This document shows positions 15,010 to 23,432 of a stretch of DNA of 51,095 nucleotides, piece by piece. The translations under genes were made by a program, and so were the position numbers. The notes below the pieces were generated by a model. That model worked only from the letters and a program-made list of their open reading frames with translations, made no database searches and was not told where the DNA came from. Position 1 is the first letter of the stretch. The number at the start of each line of letters is the position of its first letter. The stretch comes from an uncultured Verrucomicrobiales bacterium (lineage in GTDB: Bacteria; Verrucomicrobiota; Verrucomicrobiia; Verrucomicrobiales; DEV007), in the NCBI GenBank assembly GCA_937922595.1, contig CALAIY010000021.1, forward strand, positions 1-51,095, given 5' to 3'.

Positions 15010-16758
15010 ATGGGCGCACCCCACCTAATGACACGCGAGCCAAAATGGATCATCCAAAAAACCGATCCCGAGAAGCTGCGCGCCGTCGAAAATGCCGAGG
15101 TCAGCTCCCGGCTTGATCCTCTCGTCCAGAAGCTTTTATGCCTGCGTGGTCACTGCACTGAAGACGAGATCAAGCAATTCCTCTTTCCTCGTCTCAAAGA
15201 CCTCGCCGATCCGTTCCTTCTTCCCGAAATGGATCGCGCCGTAGAGCGCATTTTGAAAGCCATCGATGCCGATGAGCGCATCGTTCTCTACGGCGATTAC
15301 GACGTCGATGGCGTCACCTCGCTCGCCCTTCTCAAAGAGATTCTCAAAGCCTACGGCCAGACCGCCGCCACCTTTCTTCCCAGCCGCACCGGCGAAGGAT
15401 ATGGCGTCTCCCGGGATGGGCTCGCCCGCTGTATCGAAGAGCATGATCCTCAGCTCGTCATCGCCATCGATTGCGGCACCTCATCTGCTGATGAACTCGC
15501 CTGGCTCGCCGAGCAAGGCATCGAATCCATCGTTTTTGATCACCACGAATGCCCTCCCGGTGCTCGCCCAAAAATCGTCGCCCTGGTAAACCCCAAATCC
15601 CCCGGCGAAGGCGAAGGCCCCAATAGCTACAGCTACCTCTGCTCCGCCGGCCTAGCCTTCAAGGTCGCCCACGCCCTCCTCAAGACCCGCCCCGTCGATG
15701 GCTTCGACCTCCGCGACTTCATGGACATCGCCGCCCTTGGCACCGTCGCAGATATCGTCCCGCTCATCGCGGAAAACCGCCTCATCGTCCGTCGCGGCCT
15801 TCTCCAGCTCGCCAAGACACGCAGCCCTGGCCTCCGGGAGCTCATGAAAGTCGCCTCCGTGCGCGGCCCCATCCTTAGCACCGATGTAGGCTTTCGCCTC
15901 GGCCCCCGGCTCAACGCCTCCGGTCGGATGAATTCAGCCCAAGCCTCTCTCGATCTTCTCCTCACCGAATCCGAGACCGAAGCCAAAGCCCTCGCCGAGC
16001 AGCTCGATGGCCACAACCGCGACCGCCAAGAGCTCGAGCGCTCCGTAGTCGACCGCGCCGACATCGTTCTCAAAGACACCTTCGATCCCGACAAAGACGT
16101 CTGCATCGTCATCGGCGACCACGGCTGGCACCCCGGAGTCGTCGGCATCGTCGCCTCCCGCCTCATGCGCGCCTACCACCGCCCCGCCTTCGTCATCGCC
16201 TTCGATGAAGACGGCCTCGGCAAAGGCAGCGGCCGCAGCGTCGAAGGCATCTCGCTCATCGAAGCCATCAATGCTTCCAGCCAGTATCTCCTCAATGGCG
16301 GTGGCCACGACATGGCCGCCGGCATCACCCTCCGCCGGGAAAACCTCGATGCCTTCCGCACCGCCTTCAGCGAAAACATCCGGCAAGCCGTAAACGGCAC
16401 CGATCACCTCGTCCCCCGCCTCAAGATCGACGCCCAAGCCGACTTCACCGAGCTCACCCTCGAAGCCCTAGACAGCTACGAACTCCTCCACCCCTTTGGA
16501 GCCTCCAACCCCGAGCCCCTCCTCATCGCCAAAAACGTCGAACTCGCCGGCGAAGTAAGGATCCTTGGAGAGAAACACCTCAAAATGCGCCTCTACCAAA
16601 ACGGCGCCACCCGGGAAGCCATGTTCTTCGGAGCCGCCCCCAAATACCCCGAAATGCCCCCACCCCCCTGGGACATCGCCTTCAACGTCCAGCGCAACAC
16701 CTTCCGCGGCAACGAATCCGTCCAGCTCTCCCTAAGAGCCATCCGCGCAGCGAAGTAA
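15010..16758 (+). CDS. recJ: Single-stranded-DNA-specific exonuclease RecJ
   Basis: A 582-residue DHH-family exonuclease. The DHH motifs are intact: YGDYDVDGVTS (94-104), AIDCGTSS (152-159), DHHECP (177-182), and GTVADIVPL in the middle. The DHHA1-related region has RLNASGRMNSA, then SGRSVEGI and GGGHDMAAG, and the C-terminal OB-fold domain ends at residue 582. RecJ degrades single-stranded DNA from the 5' end with Mg or Mn and works in mismatch repair and recombination. The start could be ATG 15010 or ATG 15028 (MTREPKWII); both lack a strong Shine-Dalgarno sequence. It follows the SDR gene and precedes an unrelated secreted protein by 44 bp. Nothing odd is seen in it. Confidence 0.95.
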   Translation: MGAPHLMTREPKWIIQKTDPEKLRAVENAEVSSRLDPLVQKLLCLRGHCTEDEIKQFLFPRLKDLADPFLLPEMDRAVERILKAIDADERIVLYGDYDVDGVTSLALLKEILKAYGQTAATFLPSRTGEGYGVSRDGLARCIEEHDPQLVIAIDCGTSSADELAWLAEQGIESIVFDHHECPPGARPKIVALVNPKSPGEGEGPNSYSYLCSAGLAFKVAHALLKTRPVDGFDLRDFMDIAALGTVADIVPLIAENRLIVRRGLLQLAKTRSPGLRELMKVASVRGPILSTDVGFRLGPRLNASGRMNSAQASLDLLLTESETEAKALAEQLDGHNRDRQELERSVVDRADIVLKDTFDPDKDVCIVIGDHGWHPGVVGIVASRLMRAYHRPAFVIAFDEDGLGKGSGRSVEGISLIEAINASSQYLLNGGGHDMAAGITLRRENLDAFRTAFSENIRQAVNGTDHLVPRLKIDAQADFTELTLEALDSYELLHPFGASNPEPLLIAKNVELAGEVRILGEKHLKMRLYQNGATREAMFFGAAPKYPEMPPPPWDIAFNVQRNTFRGNESVQLSLRAIRAAK

Positions 16759-16802
16759 TCTAGTAAGTAGCCCTACCGGTATTCAAATCAGACTCAAAAT
16801 TC

Positions 16803-18197
16803 ATGAAATTTCTGCTAGTCCTCCCTTTTCTCCTAATTACCAATCCGATTTCAGCCCAAGAAGAGGAAAAGATACCTCTACCTGCTCAAGAAAATATCAT
16901 CCGAGCGCTTGAGGCATTACAGACGAAATTTTCCGGCCCCGGCGCCACACTGGAAGACGCCGACACGCACTTGGAACTCATCCTCTCCCAGGCCAAAACT
17001 CTAGTAGAGAATAGCCGTCAGGCCGAAACTAAAAAGACCGAAGCGCTCTTTGCCAAAATCGAAGAAGCCTGTCTCAGCGCAGAAAAGCCCTCCGATCTCG
17101 ACGCCCTCTTCGCCACCGTCACCAAAGAATCCCTAGCAGTCCAGCATGGCTACGGTGTTGGTCGCTCCACCCAGCAGAGTCTCCACTCCGCCTCCATCAT
17201 CATTGGTTGCTGGCAGGATCATCTCGTCGCTAAGAAATCCGGAGACTCCAAAGCCTCTCTTCGCGCTCTGGATAAGGTTATCCAGTCTCTTCAGCAATCC
17301 CCCTGCATTGCTCGGTCTAAAGTTCTTGCCATAAAAAACAGCACTAAAGAAACTGCCGAAAAGCAGAGTCTCGCCGAAGATATCGCCAAGCAGGAAGCTA
17401 GAGCTGCCGCCACCCTTCGTGATCAGGCTGCAAAATTGCGCGAGCAGCAAGAGGTTCATCGCATGCGAAACCCCATGCTTCCTGACCCCGAATGGCCCAC
17501 TTCCCTGGGTTCAATTGCTGAAGCATCCCTCTTATTGGAGCGGCTTCGCAAGCTTCAACTAGAACACGAAAAAGAGCACGCCAGTAACTACTCGGCAAAA
17601 AGCTCCTACGGTGATCTTGAGAAACGACTCATCATTCTCCAATTAGCTGCCGCCTCCGGTGAATCCTCTCGGCCAGCCGATGTTATCAAGCACCTCGGAT
17701 TACGCCCCTCTGATACATTAAAGCGCTCTTTTACCACCATTCATGCCACCGACTTTCCTCCACCAGCCAGCCTTATTGCCGATATTACAGATATCGAATT
17801 TAGTCTTATTCTAGCCGCCTTCGAATCCCTCTTCGGTAGCTCTGTAGAGATCATTCCTGAGAAACAAGAATCCCCAAGAAGCTACGTCACTCGCCTCGCA
17901 GAGGCTTTCGCAATGCAAGAAAAATTTGGCCAACTTACTGAGCTTCTATCTCTAGTCCAAATCGCTGGCATCTTCAATAAAGGATCAGACAGTCAATGGG
18001 TCTCCGTCGATATCAAAGGTATAGAAGCCTACCAAAAAGCCACCTCCTTCCTTGAGGCAAAAGACCTGCGCAACGCAGTCCCCGCCCTACGCGAAGTCAT
18101 CGAAAGCACAGGTCGCATAGCTCCTGCGGCCAAAGCAGCCAAAATTCTAGCTGAGCTGAAGACCGCTCACCCCGAAGAAATGAAGCGTATTCGCTAA
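16803..18197 (+). CDS. Secreted alpha-helical protein of unknown function
   Basis: A 464-residue protein with a clear signal peptide (MKFLLVLPFLLITNPISA, cut before QEEEK). The mature part is almost all helical: several Ala, Glu, Lys and Gln-rich stretches, with a likely coiled coil around residues 180-220 (EDIAKQEARAAATLRDQAAK) and repeat-like helices near the C-terminus (ALREVIESTGRIAPAAKAAK), which could be TPR-like. I do not recognise a family. It lies 44 bp after recJ but is probably a separate function. The protein is exported to the periplasm or beyond; its role is unknown. Confidence 0.75.
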   Translation: MKFLLVLPFLLITNPISAQEEEKIPLPAQENIIRALEALQTKFSGPGATLEDADTHLELILSQAKTLVENSRQAETKKTEALFAKIEEACLSAEKPSDLDALFATVTKESLAVQHGYGVGRSTQQSLHSASIIIGCWQDHLVAKKSGDSKASLRALDKVIQSLQQSPCIARSKVLAIKNSTKETAEKQSLAEDIAKQEARAAATLRDQAAKLREQQEVHRMRNPMLPDPEWPTSLGSIAEASLLLERLRKLQLEHEKEHASNYSAKSSYGDLEKRLIILQLAAASGESSRPADVIKHLGLRPSDTLKRSFTTIHATDFPPPASLIADITDIEFSLILAAFESLFGSSVEIIPEKQESPRSYVTRLAEAFAMQEKFGQLTELLSLVQIAGIFNKGSDSQWVSVDIKGIEAYQKATSFLEAKDLRNAVPALREVIESTGRIAPAAKAAKILAELKTAHPEEMKRIR

Positions 18198-18350
18198 CCT
18201 TTCGTTGAGGGTGAGCACGATTTCCTGAAGAGAGGCAGTGAGAGCATTTTGCGCGTGTCAGCGACCGGTTCGATTTTTTCTCAAGCTCGCGTGTTCGTTT
18301 TTTTTAGTGAATAGGAGCTTCGCGATCCTAAAATTGTTGGGCTGGAAAAA

Positions 18351-18710
18351 GATCCTGATGATGGTGGTATTCACCAAAACCGCAGAATACACTTTTGGAA
18401 CTAATCCGAATGAAACAAGGAGATCTCATTCGTTTCGGCGGCTCCTAGCTAGGATGGTGAGAGCGAGTTGGTTCGCCTCGAATACCGATGTCCGGCAAAT
18501 GCCGCAGATATCGATTATACTCTCCTTACGACACGAGACCTATTAACCTGATCCGATGGAAGTCTGGAGAATTTGCTCTTCACATTCGTCGAGGAATCTG
18601 TGACGCCTGATGGTGGGAATATTGAGAAGGTAATGCTTGCCGTCAGCTTTCCTGGAAGCTCTGGTGGATTGCTCTTTTTCCGTATCACTGCGGATCTTGA
18701 GGCATTCTGA
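18351..18710 (+). pseudogene. Decayed 3' end of a secreted repeat protein
   Basis: The stretch keeps fragments typical of the C-terminal end of large Verrucomicrobial secreted proteins with calcium-type repeats. DPDDGGI occurs in one frame, AEYTFGTNPNE in the next, and then, back in the first frame, LEYRCPANAADIDYTLLTTR, FVEESVTPDGGNIEKV and FPGSSGGLLFFRITADLEAF ending at a TGA (18708-18710). The order (DxDGD-like, EYAFGTNP, Y(T/V)-rich domain, FxRxxxT) is the order in intact members. Two in-frame stops (TAG at 18459-18461, TGA at 18549-18551) and at least one frameshift rule out an intact gene. The region from 18198 to 18350 holds nothing I can recognise and may be further decayed sequence of the same gene. 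Read by eye; family assignment is from memory. Confidence 0.65.
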
Positions 18711-18731
18711 TCTAGGTTTTCTACGGTAGCC

Positions 18732-19160
18732 TCATCGCTGCGATGCATTTCCCGGCGACGTAGGCGCAAAAGGATTCCTCGCAGGATGCCCCGTCGCACC
18801 GCGCTGAGGGACAAACATTGGGCGCTCAGGCTGGCCGCGTAGTTTTTGAATCATCACGCCTGCGGGATCGCAGGTAGGATCGTCTGTGAAGCCATCGGGC
18901 GAGGGGCGGAGCGAAGACTGGCAGTGATTCGGTATCTTATACCAGTGGCCGAAAGTGGCATGGCGATAGAAGAGGCCATCGGTGGGGTAGGTGGAGCCGT
19001 TGCGCGGGGTGCGGAGTCGGGTGCCGTGCTCGGGCACCACGCGGAAATCTGAGAGCGCAGTTTCCGCGAAGCCGGAGAAGCGGACTTTGCCGCCGCTCTG
19101 CGTTGGGCTCGTGCAGCTAGCGAGGAGAAGCCACGGAGTGAAAAAGAGAAATCGGCTCAC
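18732..19160 (-). CDS. Lipoprotein of unknown function
   Basis: A 142-residue protein starting MSRFLFFTPWLLLASCTS, a signal peptide with the lipobox LASC, so the mature protein is lipid-anchored at Cys16. The rest is polar, rich in Pro, Arg and Thr, with phrases such as GHWYKIPNHCQSS and DDPTCDPAGVM. I do not recognise it. It is probably soluble in the periplasm. It is the second of two minus-strand lipoproteins; the other is 99 bp upstream and ends with its own terminator in between. Confidence 0.65.
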   Translation of the reverse strand: MSRFLFFTPWLLLASCTSPTQSGGKVRFSGFAETALSDFRVVPEHGTRLRTPRNGSTYPTDGLFYRHATFGHWYKIPNHCQSSLRPSPDGFTDDPTCDPAGVMIQKLRGQPERPMFVPQRGATGHPARNPFAPTSPGNASQR

Positions 19161-19204
19161 TCGTTAGTTTAGCCCGTATCACCGAGGATGCGACGCATTG
19201 GGCA

Positions 19205-19240
19205 CAAAAAAGCCGCCCTCCGGAAGGATCCGGGGGCGGC
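19205..19240 (-). terminator. Rho-independent terminator of the 43-residue lipoprotein gene
   Basis: On the minus strand GCCGCCCCCGG pairs with CCGGAGGGCGGC around the short loop ATCCTT and is followed by six or more T. The stem starts 18 bp after the small lipoprotein's stop codon. Strong, textbook intrinsic terminator. Confidence 0.9.
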
Positions 19241-19258
19241 CTGAAAATAAGCGGGAGC

Positions 19259-19390
19259 TTACTTCGAGCCGTACATCACAGGAGCAGGCTGAGTGCTGCC
19301 CTGGTAGGATGGTGCTGGCTTGGAAGAAGAGCAGGCGGCGAGCGCGAGGGCTCCGGCTGCTGCGAGAATGAGGGATGCTGTTTTAATCAT
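19259..19390 (-). CDS. 43-residue lipoprotein
   Basis: A very short complete gene: start ATG at 19390, stop TAA at 19259. The product begins MIKTASLILAAAGALALAAC, an ideal lipoprotein signal with lipobox LAAC and Cys20, followed by only 23 residues (Ser, Pro, Gln-rich, SSSKPAPSYQGST, ending MYGSK). A strong terminator 18 bp downstream and a purine-rich stretch before the ATG support a real expressed gene. Tiny lipoproteins with a short polar tail are often lysis/entericidin-like or envelope-stress-related; nothing more can be said here. It was too short to be listed by usual ORF cut-offs. Confidence 0.8.
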   Translation of the reverse strand: MIKTASLILAAAGALALAACSSSKPAPSYQGSTQPAPVMYGSK

Positions 19391-19484
19391 TGCGAGATCT
19401 CAATCCTCTACTTTGGCACCACTGCAAGCGGGAAATTGCATTCGTACAGGGGACGGGTAGTTTCGCCGCCCATTTGCCCACCCT

Positions 19485-20501
19485 ATGAAGTCCCATCCCC
19501 ATGTAGCCATCGCCGGAGCCACCGGTGCCGTCGGAACCGAACTGCTCCAGTGCCTGGAGAAACGCGGTTTCCCCGTAGGCGAGATCACTCTGCTGGCCTC
19601 AGCACGCTCAGCGGGGAAGACACTGAAGTTCGCCGGAAAAGACGTCGTGGTGAAAGAACTCACGAAGGACGCCTTCGCGGGAGTCGATATTGCGCTCTTC
19701 AGCGCGGGCGGCGGGACGGCACTGGAATTTGCGCCAGCAGCGGCGGCTGCCGGAGCCATCGTGGTCGATAATTCATCCGCCTTCCGCATGGATCCGGGCG
19801 TGCCGCTCGTGATCCCAGAGGTCAATCCCGAGGCTGCTCAAGGCGCGCTGGCCAAAGGCATCATCGCCAATCCGAATTGCACCACCATCGTCACCCTCAT
19901 GGCGCTGGCTCCGCTGCACCGCGCCTTCGGCGTGAAACAGCTCATCGCTTCATCTTACCAAGCGGTGTCGGGATCGGGCGTCGCCGGCACACACGAACTC
20001 GAAACCCAGATTTCCGCACTCGCCGCCGGCGAGCCAATCCTCACCGATTGCTACCCCCACCAGATCGCCTACAACGCGATCCCGCAGGTAGACGTCTTCA
20101 CCGAAAATGGCTACACCAAAGAGGAGATGAAAATGGTGAATGAGACCCGCAAAATTTTGGGCCTTTCCGAAAATGAAATCGCAGTCGGCTGCACCTGTGT
20201 GCGCGTCCCCGTGATGCGTTCCCACGCCGTCTCCGTCACTGCGAGTTTCCGCGAAGCGGTATCAGTGGAAGCCGCCCGCGAAGCCATCGCCGCCGCTGAA
20301 GGCATCCAAGTCGTCGATGATCCTGCCACCGGGCTCTATCCCACTCCGCTCGATTCGACCTTGAAGGACGATTGTATGGTCGGCCGCATTCGCAAAGACC
20401 TCGTCTTGGAAAATGGGCTTAGCTTCTGGGTCGTAGGCGACCAAGTCCTCAAAGGCGCTGCGCTCAACACCGTCCAGATCGCCGAACTTCTCCTCAAATA
20501 A
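19485..20501 (+). CDS. asd: Aspartate-semialdehyde dehydrogenase
   Basis: A 338-residue enzyme that reduces aspartyl phosphate to aspartate semialdehyde with NADPH, the branch point to lysine, diaminopimelate, threonine and methionine. Motifs: GATGAVGTEL (11-20) in the NADP fold, SSAFR near 97-101, catalytic Cys132 in NPNCTT, QAVSGSG (159-165), and the base His247 in VPVMRSHAV. Length is normal. The prenyl synthase gene starts 6 bp after its stop, so they form an operon. lysA, further along in the window, serves the same pathway. Confidence 0.95.
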   Translation: MKSHPHVAIAGATGAVGTELLQCLEKRGFPVGEITLLASARSAGKTLKFAGKDVVVKELTKDAFAGVDIALFSAGGGTALEFAPAAAAAGAIVVDNSSAFRMDPGVPLVIPEVNPEAAQGALAKGIIANPNCTTIVTLMALAPLHRAFGVKQLIASSYQAVSGSGVAGTHELETQISALAAGEPILTDCYPHQIAYNAIPQVDVFTENGYTKEEMKMVNETRKILGLSENEIAVGCTCVRVPVMRSHAVSVTASFREAVSVEAAREAIAAAEGIQVVDDPATGLYPTPLDSTLKDDCMVGRIRKDLVLENGLSFWVVGDQVLKGAALNTVQIAELLLK

Positions 20502-20507
20502 ACCGCC

Positions 20508-21389
20508 GTGATGATCGCCGACCTCGCCCGCTACACGAAAGCCACCGACGCCGCCCTGCGGAAATTCCTCCCCTCGGCATCCACCACACCCGCCACCGTC
20601 CACAAAGCGATGCGGCACAGCATGTTTGCCGGAGGCAAACGGCTCAGACCCGCACTCACCCTCGCCGCCGCCGAAGCCTGCGGAGGCAAGATCGAAGACG
20701 CGCTCCCGCACGCCTGTGCCGTCGAGTGCATCCACACCTTCTCCCTCATCCACGATGACCTTCCCTGCATGGACGACGACGATCTCCGCCGTGGCGTCCC
20801 CACATGCCACGTCGTCTATGGGGAAGCCATCGCGCTCCTCGCCGGGGATGCGATGCAGGCACTCGCCTTCGAAATCCTAGCCGATGCGCCCGCCGCCGGA
20901 AGTTACACCCCGGGTCACTACGTGAAGGAACTCGCCTCCACCGCGGGCAGTAAGTTATTAGTCGGCGGCCAGGTACTCGACCTCGAAGGAGAGGAAAAAA
21001 CCGGTGTCACCGTTCGTGACCTCAAAGCAATCCACGAACGCAAAACTGCCGCCCTCCTCATCGCAAGCCTACGGCTCGGCGGCATGGCCGCCAGCGCGAA
21101 GCCCGATGAACTCATCGCCCTAGGCTCCTTCGGAAGATCCCTCGGCCTCGCCTTCCAAGTAATCGACGACATACTCGACGAGACCCAAACCTCCGAGAAA
21201 CTAGGCAAAACCGCAGGCAAAGACATCGCCGCAGGTAAAAGCACCTATCCCAGCGTAATGGGGCTAGATAAAAGCCGAAAAGAAGCCGCCAGACTCACAA
21301 AGCAAGCGACCTCCGCGCTCGATTGCTTCGGAGACCGCGCCGCGAAGTTACACGGCCTAGCGGGCTACCTTTTGGAGCGAGATTATTAG
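20508..21389 (+). CDS. ispA: Polyprenyl synthase, FPP/GGPP type
   Basis: A 293-residue trans-isoprenyl diphosphate synthase (IspA family) that condenses isopentenyl and allylic diphosphates. GGKRLRPAL (42-50) is followed by the first Asp-rich motif DDLPCMDDDD (83-92) with the substrate-binding Arg-Arg, and the second, VIDDILDE near residue 222. The residues that set chain length (Thr-Phe-Ser before the first motif) suggest farnesyl or geranylgeranyl diphosphate as product. The gene starts with GTG at 20508 immediately followed by ATG at 20511; either may be used. It follows asd by 6 bp. Confidence 0.92.
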   Translation: MMIADLARYTKATDAALRKFLPSASTTPATVHKAMRHSMFAGGKRLRPALTLAAAEACGGKIEDALPHACAVECIHTFSLIHDDLPCMDDDDLRRGVPTCHVVYGEAIALLAGDAMQALAFEILADAPAAGSYTPGHYVKELASTAGSKLLVGGQVLDLEGEEKTGVTVRDLKAIHERKTAALLIASLRLGGMAASAKPDELIALGSFGRSLGLAFQVIDDILDETQTSEKLGKTAGKDIAAGKSTYPSVMGLDKSRKEAARLTKQATSALDCFGDRAAKLHGLAGYLLERDY

Positions 21390-21408
21390 TATGAGCGCAC
21401 TAATGCGC

Positions 21409-21660
21409 TCACCAAAATAAGGCGCGGAACCAACCCTCGCGCTCTGTCCTCACCGCCCAGATACTCACGCTAGTAGTCGCCACGAGCCAAATCGCGATGG
21501 GGAAATGAGCACTCAGGCCTGGCGCAAACGTATTCCATACGAGAAGCACCACCAATCCCGCAACCAGCCCAGTAGGAATAAACGCGAGGACAAACTGTAA
21601 GATAAGCTCAGCCCAATGCCGCAGTCGATTATCCTCATTCATTAGGATTACTTTTTTCAA
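21409..21660 (-). CDS. Small membrane protein, two helices
   Basis: An 83-residue protein with two clear hydrophobic helices, approximately residues 17-45 and 53-70, connected by a short loop containing NTFAPGLSAHFP, and a C-terminal basic/aromatic end (EREGWFRALFW). I do not recognise a family. The gene ends 19 bp from the convergent prenyl synthase and starts only 3 bp downstream of the stop of a PEP-CTERM gene on the same strand, which suggests co-transcription with it. Confidence 0.6.
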   Translation of the reverse strand: MKKVILMNEDNRLRHWAELILQFVLAFIPTGLVAGLVVLLVWNTFAPGLSAHFPIAIWLVATTSVSIWAVRTEREGWFRALFW

Positions 21661-21663
21661 ATT

Positions 21664-22293
21664 CTAGTACCTGCGCCTCCGGCGAAACACCCCGGCACCT
21701 CCCGCGAGCACTATGAGTAGCGTGCTGCTCGGCTCGGGGACGGAGCGGATAGAATCTAAGTCCAGAGTGCCGGTCACGGTATCGCCCCGTTGAGATGGGC
21801 GGCCGGGATCGTGGCGGAAGAGGACACGCTCTACGGACGTGAAAGTTTCAGCGAAGCTGGCGGTGCCCACGATGCGGGTCATCAAGTTCTCGTCGAATGT
21901 GAAGCTCGCGGTGCGCCAGATCCCATCGGCGGGAACCGTGACTGGTGCGGTGACCCAGCGGGTTCTGGTGTCGGGGCCGAGTAAAGTGGCGCGAATTGCG
22001 AGCGGCTCGGAATTGGTGCTGGGGCCACGAAGCTCGACGGTGAGGCCGCTGATACCTGCTGTTTCGAAATTGCCAGACCAGGCGCCGGAGGTATTGAAAG
22101 TAGCCAGGCTACCGACCTGCACACTCGCTTGTAGATAAGGATTGTCCCCGGCGATTACTACTGGGTTTGCACCACCAGCCCAGCCCTCTAGACCCGAATC
22201 AAATGTGCTGGTGTTGAAGAGTGTTGCCGCACCTGCGGGTATTGCTGACACGGCTGCGAAGATTGAGATCAGTCGAAGGATTTTTTGCACCAT
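21664..22293 (-). CDS. PEP-CTERM secreted protein
   Basis: A 209-residue protein from the ATG at 22293 (MVQKILRLISIFAAVSA), a signal peptide ending near AGA. The C-terminal sorting tail is VPEPSSTLLIVLAGGAGVF followed by RRRRRY, the typical PEP-CTERM with helix and Arg run. The middle is a beta-rich domain resembling carbohydrate-binding or discoidin-type folds (FDSGLEGWAGGANP, GTLDLDSIRS). The frame continues upstream to an ATG at 22320, but that would overlap the divergent gene's start. Processing would need an exosortase located elsewhere in the genome. The target surface role is inference. Confidence 0.85.
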   Translation of the reverse strand: MVQKILRLISIFAAVSAIPAGAATLFNTSTFDSGLEGWAGGANPVVIAGDNPYLQASVQVGSLATFNTSGAWSGNFETAGISGLTVELRGPSTNSEPLAIRATLLGPDTRTRWVTAPVTVPADGIWRTASFTFDENLMTRIVGTASFAETFTSVERVLFRHDPGRPSQRGDTVTGTLDLDSIRSVPEPSSTLLIVLAGGAGVFRRRRRY

Positions 22294-22310
22294 TCCGTAT
22301 AGTGAGGCAG

Positions 22311-23264
22311 ATGAAATCATCTATGAAACCCTTTCTTTCGCTTACTGCCGTTTTTTTCCTGGGTCTGTCCCCAGCTGCACTCGCAGAAGACCACGAGGAA
22401 GGCGCTCCTGCTATCCCCGAAGCAGAAAAGCTCAATGCCCTCATTATTGACGGGCAGAATAATCATAAATGGCAGCAGACCACACCCTACCTCAAAGCCA
22501 TTCTCGAAAATTCTGGGCTCTTCACCGTGAGCGTCGCCACTTCTCCGCCGGAAGGCGAAGACCTCTATGATTTCAATCCATCGTTCGATGGCGTGGACGT
22601 CGTCGTCTCCAATTACAATGGCAAGCTCTGGGGAAAACCGCTTCGTGATGCCTTCGAGACCTATGTAAAATCGGGTGGCGGATTTGTCCCGGTCCACGCG
22701 GCGGACAACGCGTTTCCTGATTGGAACGCCTACTCAGAAATGTGCGGTGTCGGTGGGTGGAACGGTCGCAATGAGAAATCCGGTCCCTATCTTCGTTGGG
22801 AAGAAAGTGGCCTCGTCCGGCTCACCGAAAAGGGGCGCGGTGGTAGCCACGGACCACGTCGTGAATTTCTCATCGAAATTCGCGATACCGAGCATCCCAC
22901 GATGAAAGGCCTCCCCGCAAAATGGCTCACTTCAAAAGATGAACTTTACGACCGCATGCGCGGCCCCGCGAAAAATATTAACGTTCTCGCTACCGCCTTC
23001 GCCGCCAAAGAATTCAAAGGCACCGACGCCCACGAGCCCATGCTCATGGTGCTCAGCTATGGTGAGGGACGAGTCTTCCACACCACCCTCGGGCACGATA
23101 CCAAGGCCATGTCTGGCGTCGGCTTCCAAGTCACCCTTACTCGGGGTGCTGAGTGGGCTGCCACGGGTAGCGTCACCCAGGAAGCCCCCGATCCTGCCAC
23201 CATGGCTGAAGACAAAGTCACCTACCGCGATCCCATCAAAAAAGTCGCGACTCCGGCGAATTAG
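22311..23264 (+). CDS. ThuA-like domain protein, secreted
   Basis: A 317-residue exported protein. The ATG at 22311 has GAGG six bases upstream; an ATG at 22323 gives the same signal peptide (cut near LAEDHEEG). The mature part is a ThuA-like (class I glutamine amidotransferase-like) fold: ALIIDGQNNHKWQQT, DVVVSNYNGKLWGK, YVKSGGGFVPVHAADNAF, GHDTKAM near the end. Planctomycetes and Verrucomicrobia have many such proteins, often tied to sugar metabolism; no enzymatic activity has been established for most. It is transcribed divergently from the PEP-CTERM gene, with only 17 bp between the start codons. Confidence 0.9.
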   Translation: MKSSMKPFLSLTAVFFLGLSPAALAEDHEEGAPAIPEAEKLNALIIDGQNNHKWQQTTPYLKAILENSGLFTVSVATSPPEGEDLYDFNPSFDGVDVVVSNYNGKLWGKPLRDAFETYVKSGGGFVPVHAADNAFPDWNAYSEMCGVGGWNGRNEKSGPYLRWEESGLVRLTEKGRGGSHGPRREFLIEIRDTEHPTMKGLPAKWLTSKDELYDRMRGPAKNINVLATAFAAKEFKGTDAHEPMLMVLSYGEGRVFHTTLGHDTKAMSGVGFQVTLTRGAEWAATGSVTQEAPDPATMAEDKVTYRDPIKKVATPAN

Positions 23265-23328
23265 GCAAAAATTTCGATTTTCGTAAAATATCCGTGACAA
23301 AAATGCGGGTTTAATCGTAATCTGATGA

Positions 23329-23379
23329 GGATGGACGGACTCGGGGTTTCGACAGCCCGAGACCACTTCAGTTCCATCC
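23329..23379 (+). ncRNA. Structured leader RNA candidate before the sigma factor
   Basis: Two nested stems can be drawn: an outer stem GGATGGA (23329-23335) with TCCATCC (23373-23379), and inside it CTCGGG (23340-23345) with CCCGAG (23356-23361), extended below by two further G-C pairs around an A-A mismatch. The single-stranded parts include GTTTCGACA and ACCACTTCAGT. A strong terminator follows 12 bp later and the sigma-factor start is 98 bp after the outer stem. The arrangement (aptamer-like fold, then terminator, then gene) is like a riboswitch or attenuator, but a stand-alone small RNA with its own terminator is as likely. I do not recognise the class. Confidence 0.45.
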
Positions 23380-23390
23380 AAACAGCACAC

Positions 23391-23432
23391 GCCGTGGCGG
23401 TCGATCTCGTATCGGCCGTCACGGTATTTTTT
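23391..23432 (+). terminator. Strong intrinsic terminator or attenuator
   Basis: CCGTGGCGGTCGAT (23392-23405) pairs along its full length with ATCGGCCGTCACGG (23411-23424), with two G-T pairs, around the loop CTCGT, and is followed by TATTTTTT. It may end the ThuA transcript or, more interestingly, act as an attenuator of the sigma factor, whose start is 45 bp downstream. Confidence 0.88.

Noticed and set aside
18238-18546. 102-codon plus-strand frame over the decayed remnant
   Set aside because: Only part of it (EYTFGTNPNE) is family-like; the match changes frame inside it, so it is a piece of a pseudogene and not a gene.
23346-23354. GTTTCGACA in the structured leader recalls the TTCGAC of tmRNA
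   Set aside because: No tRNA-like ends or tag sequence is present and the element is too short for tmRNA.
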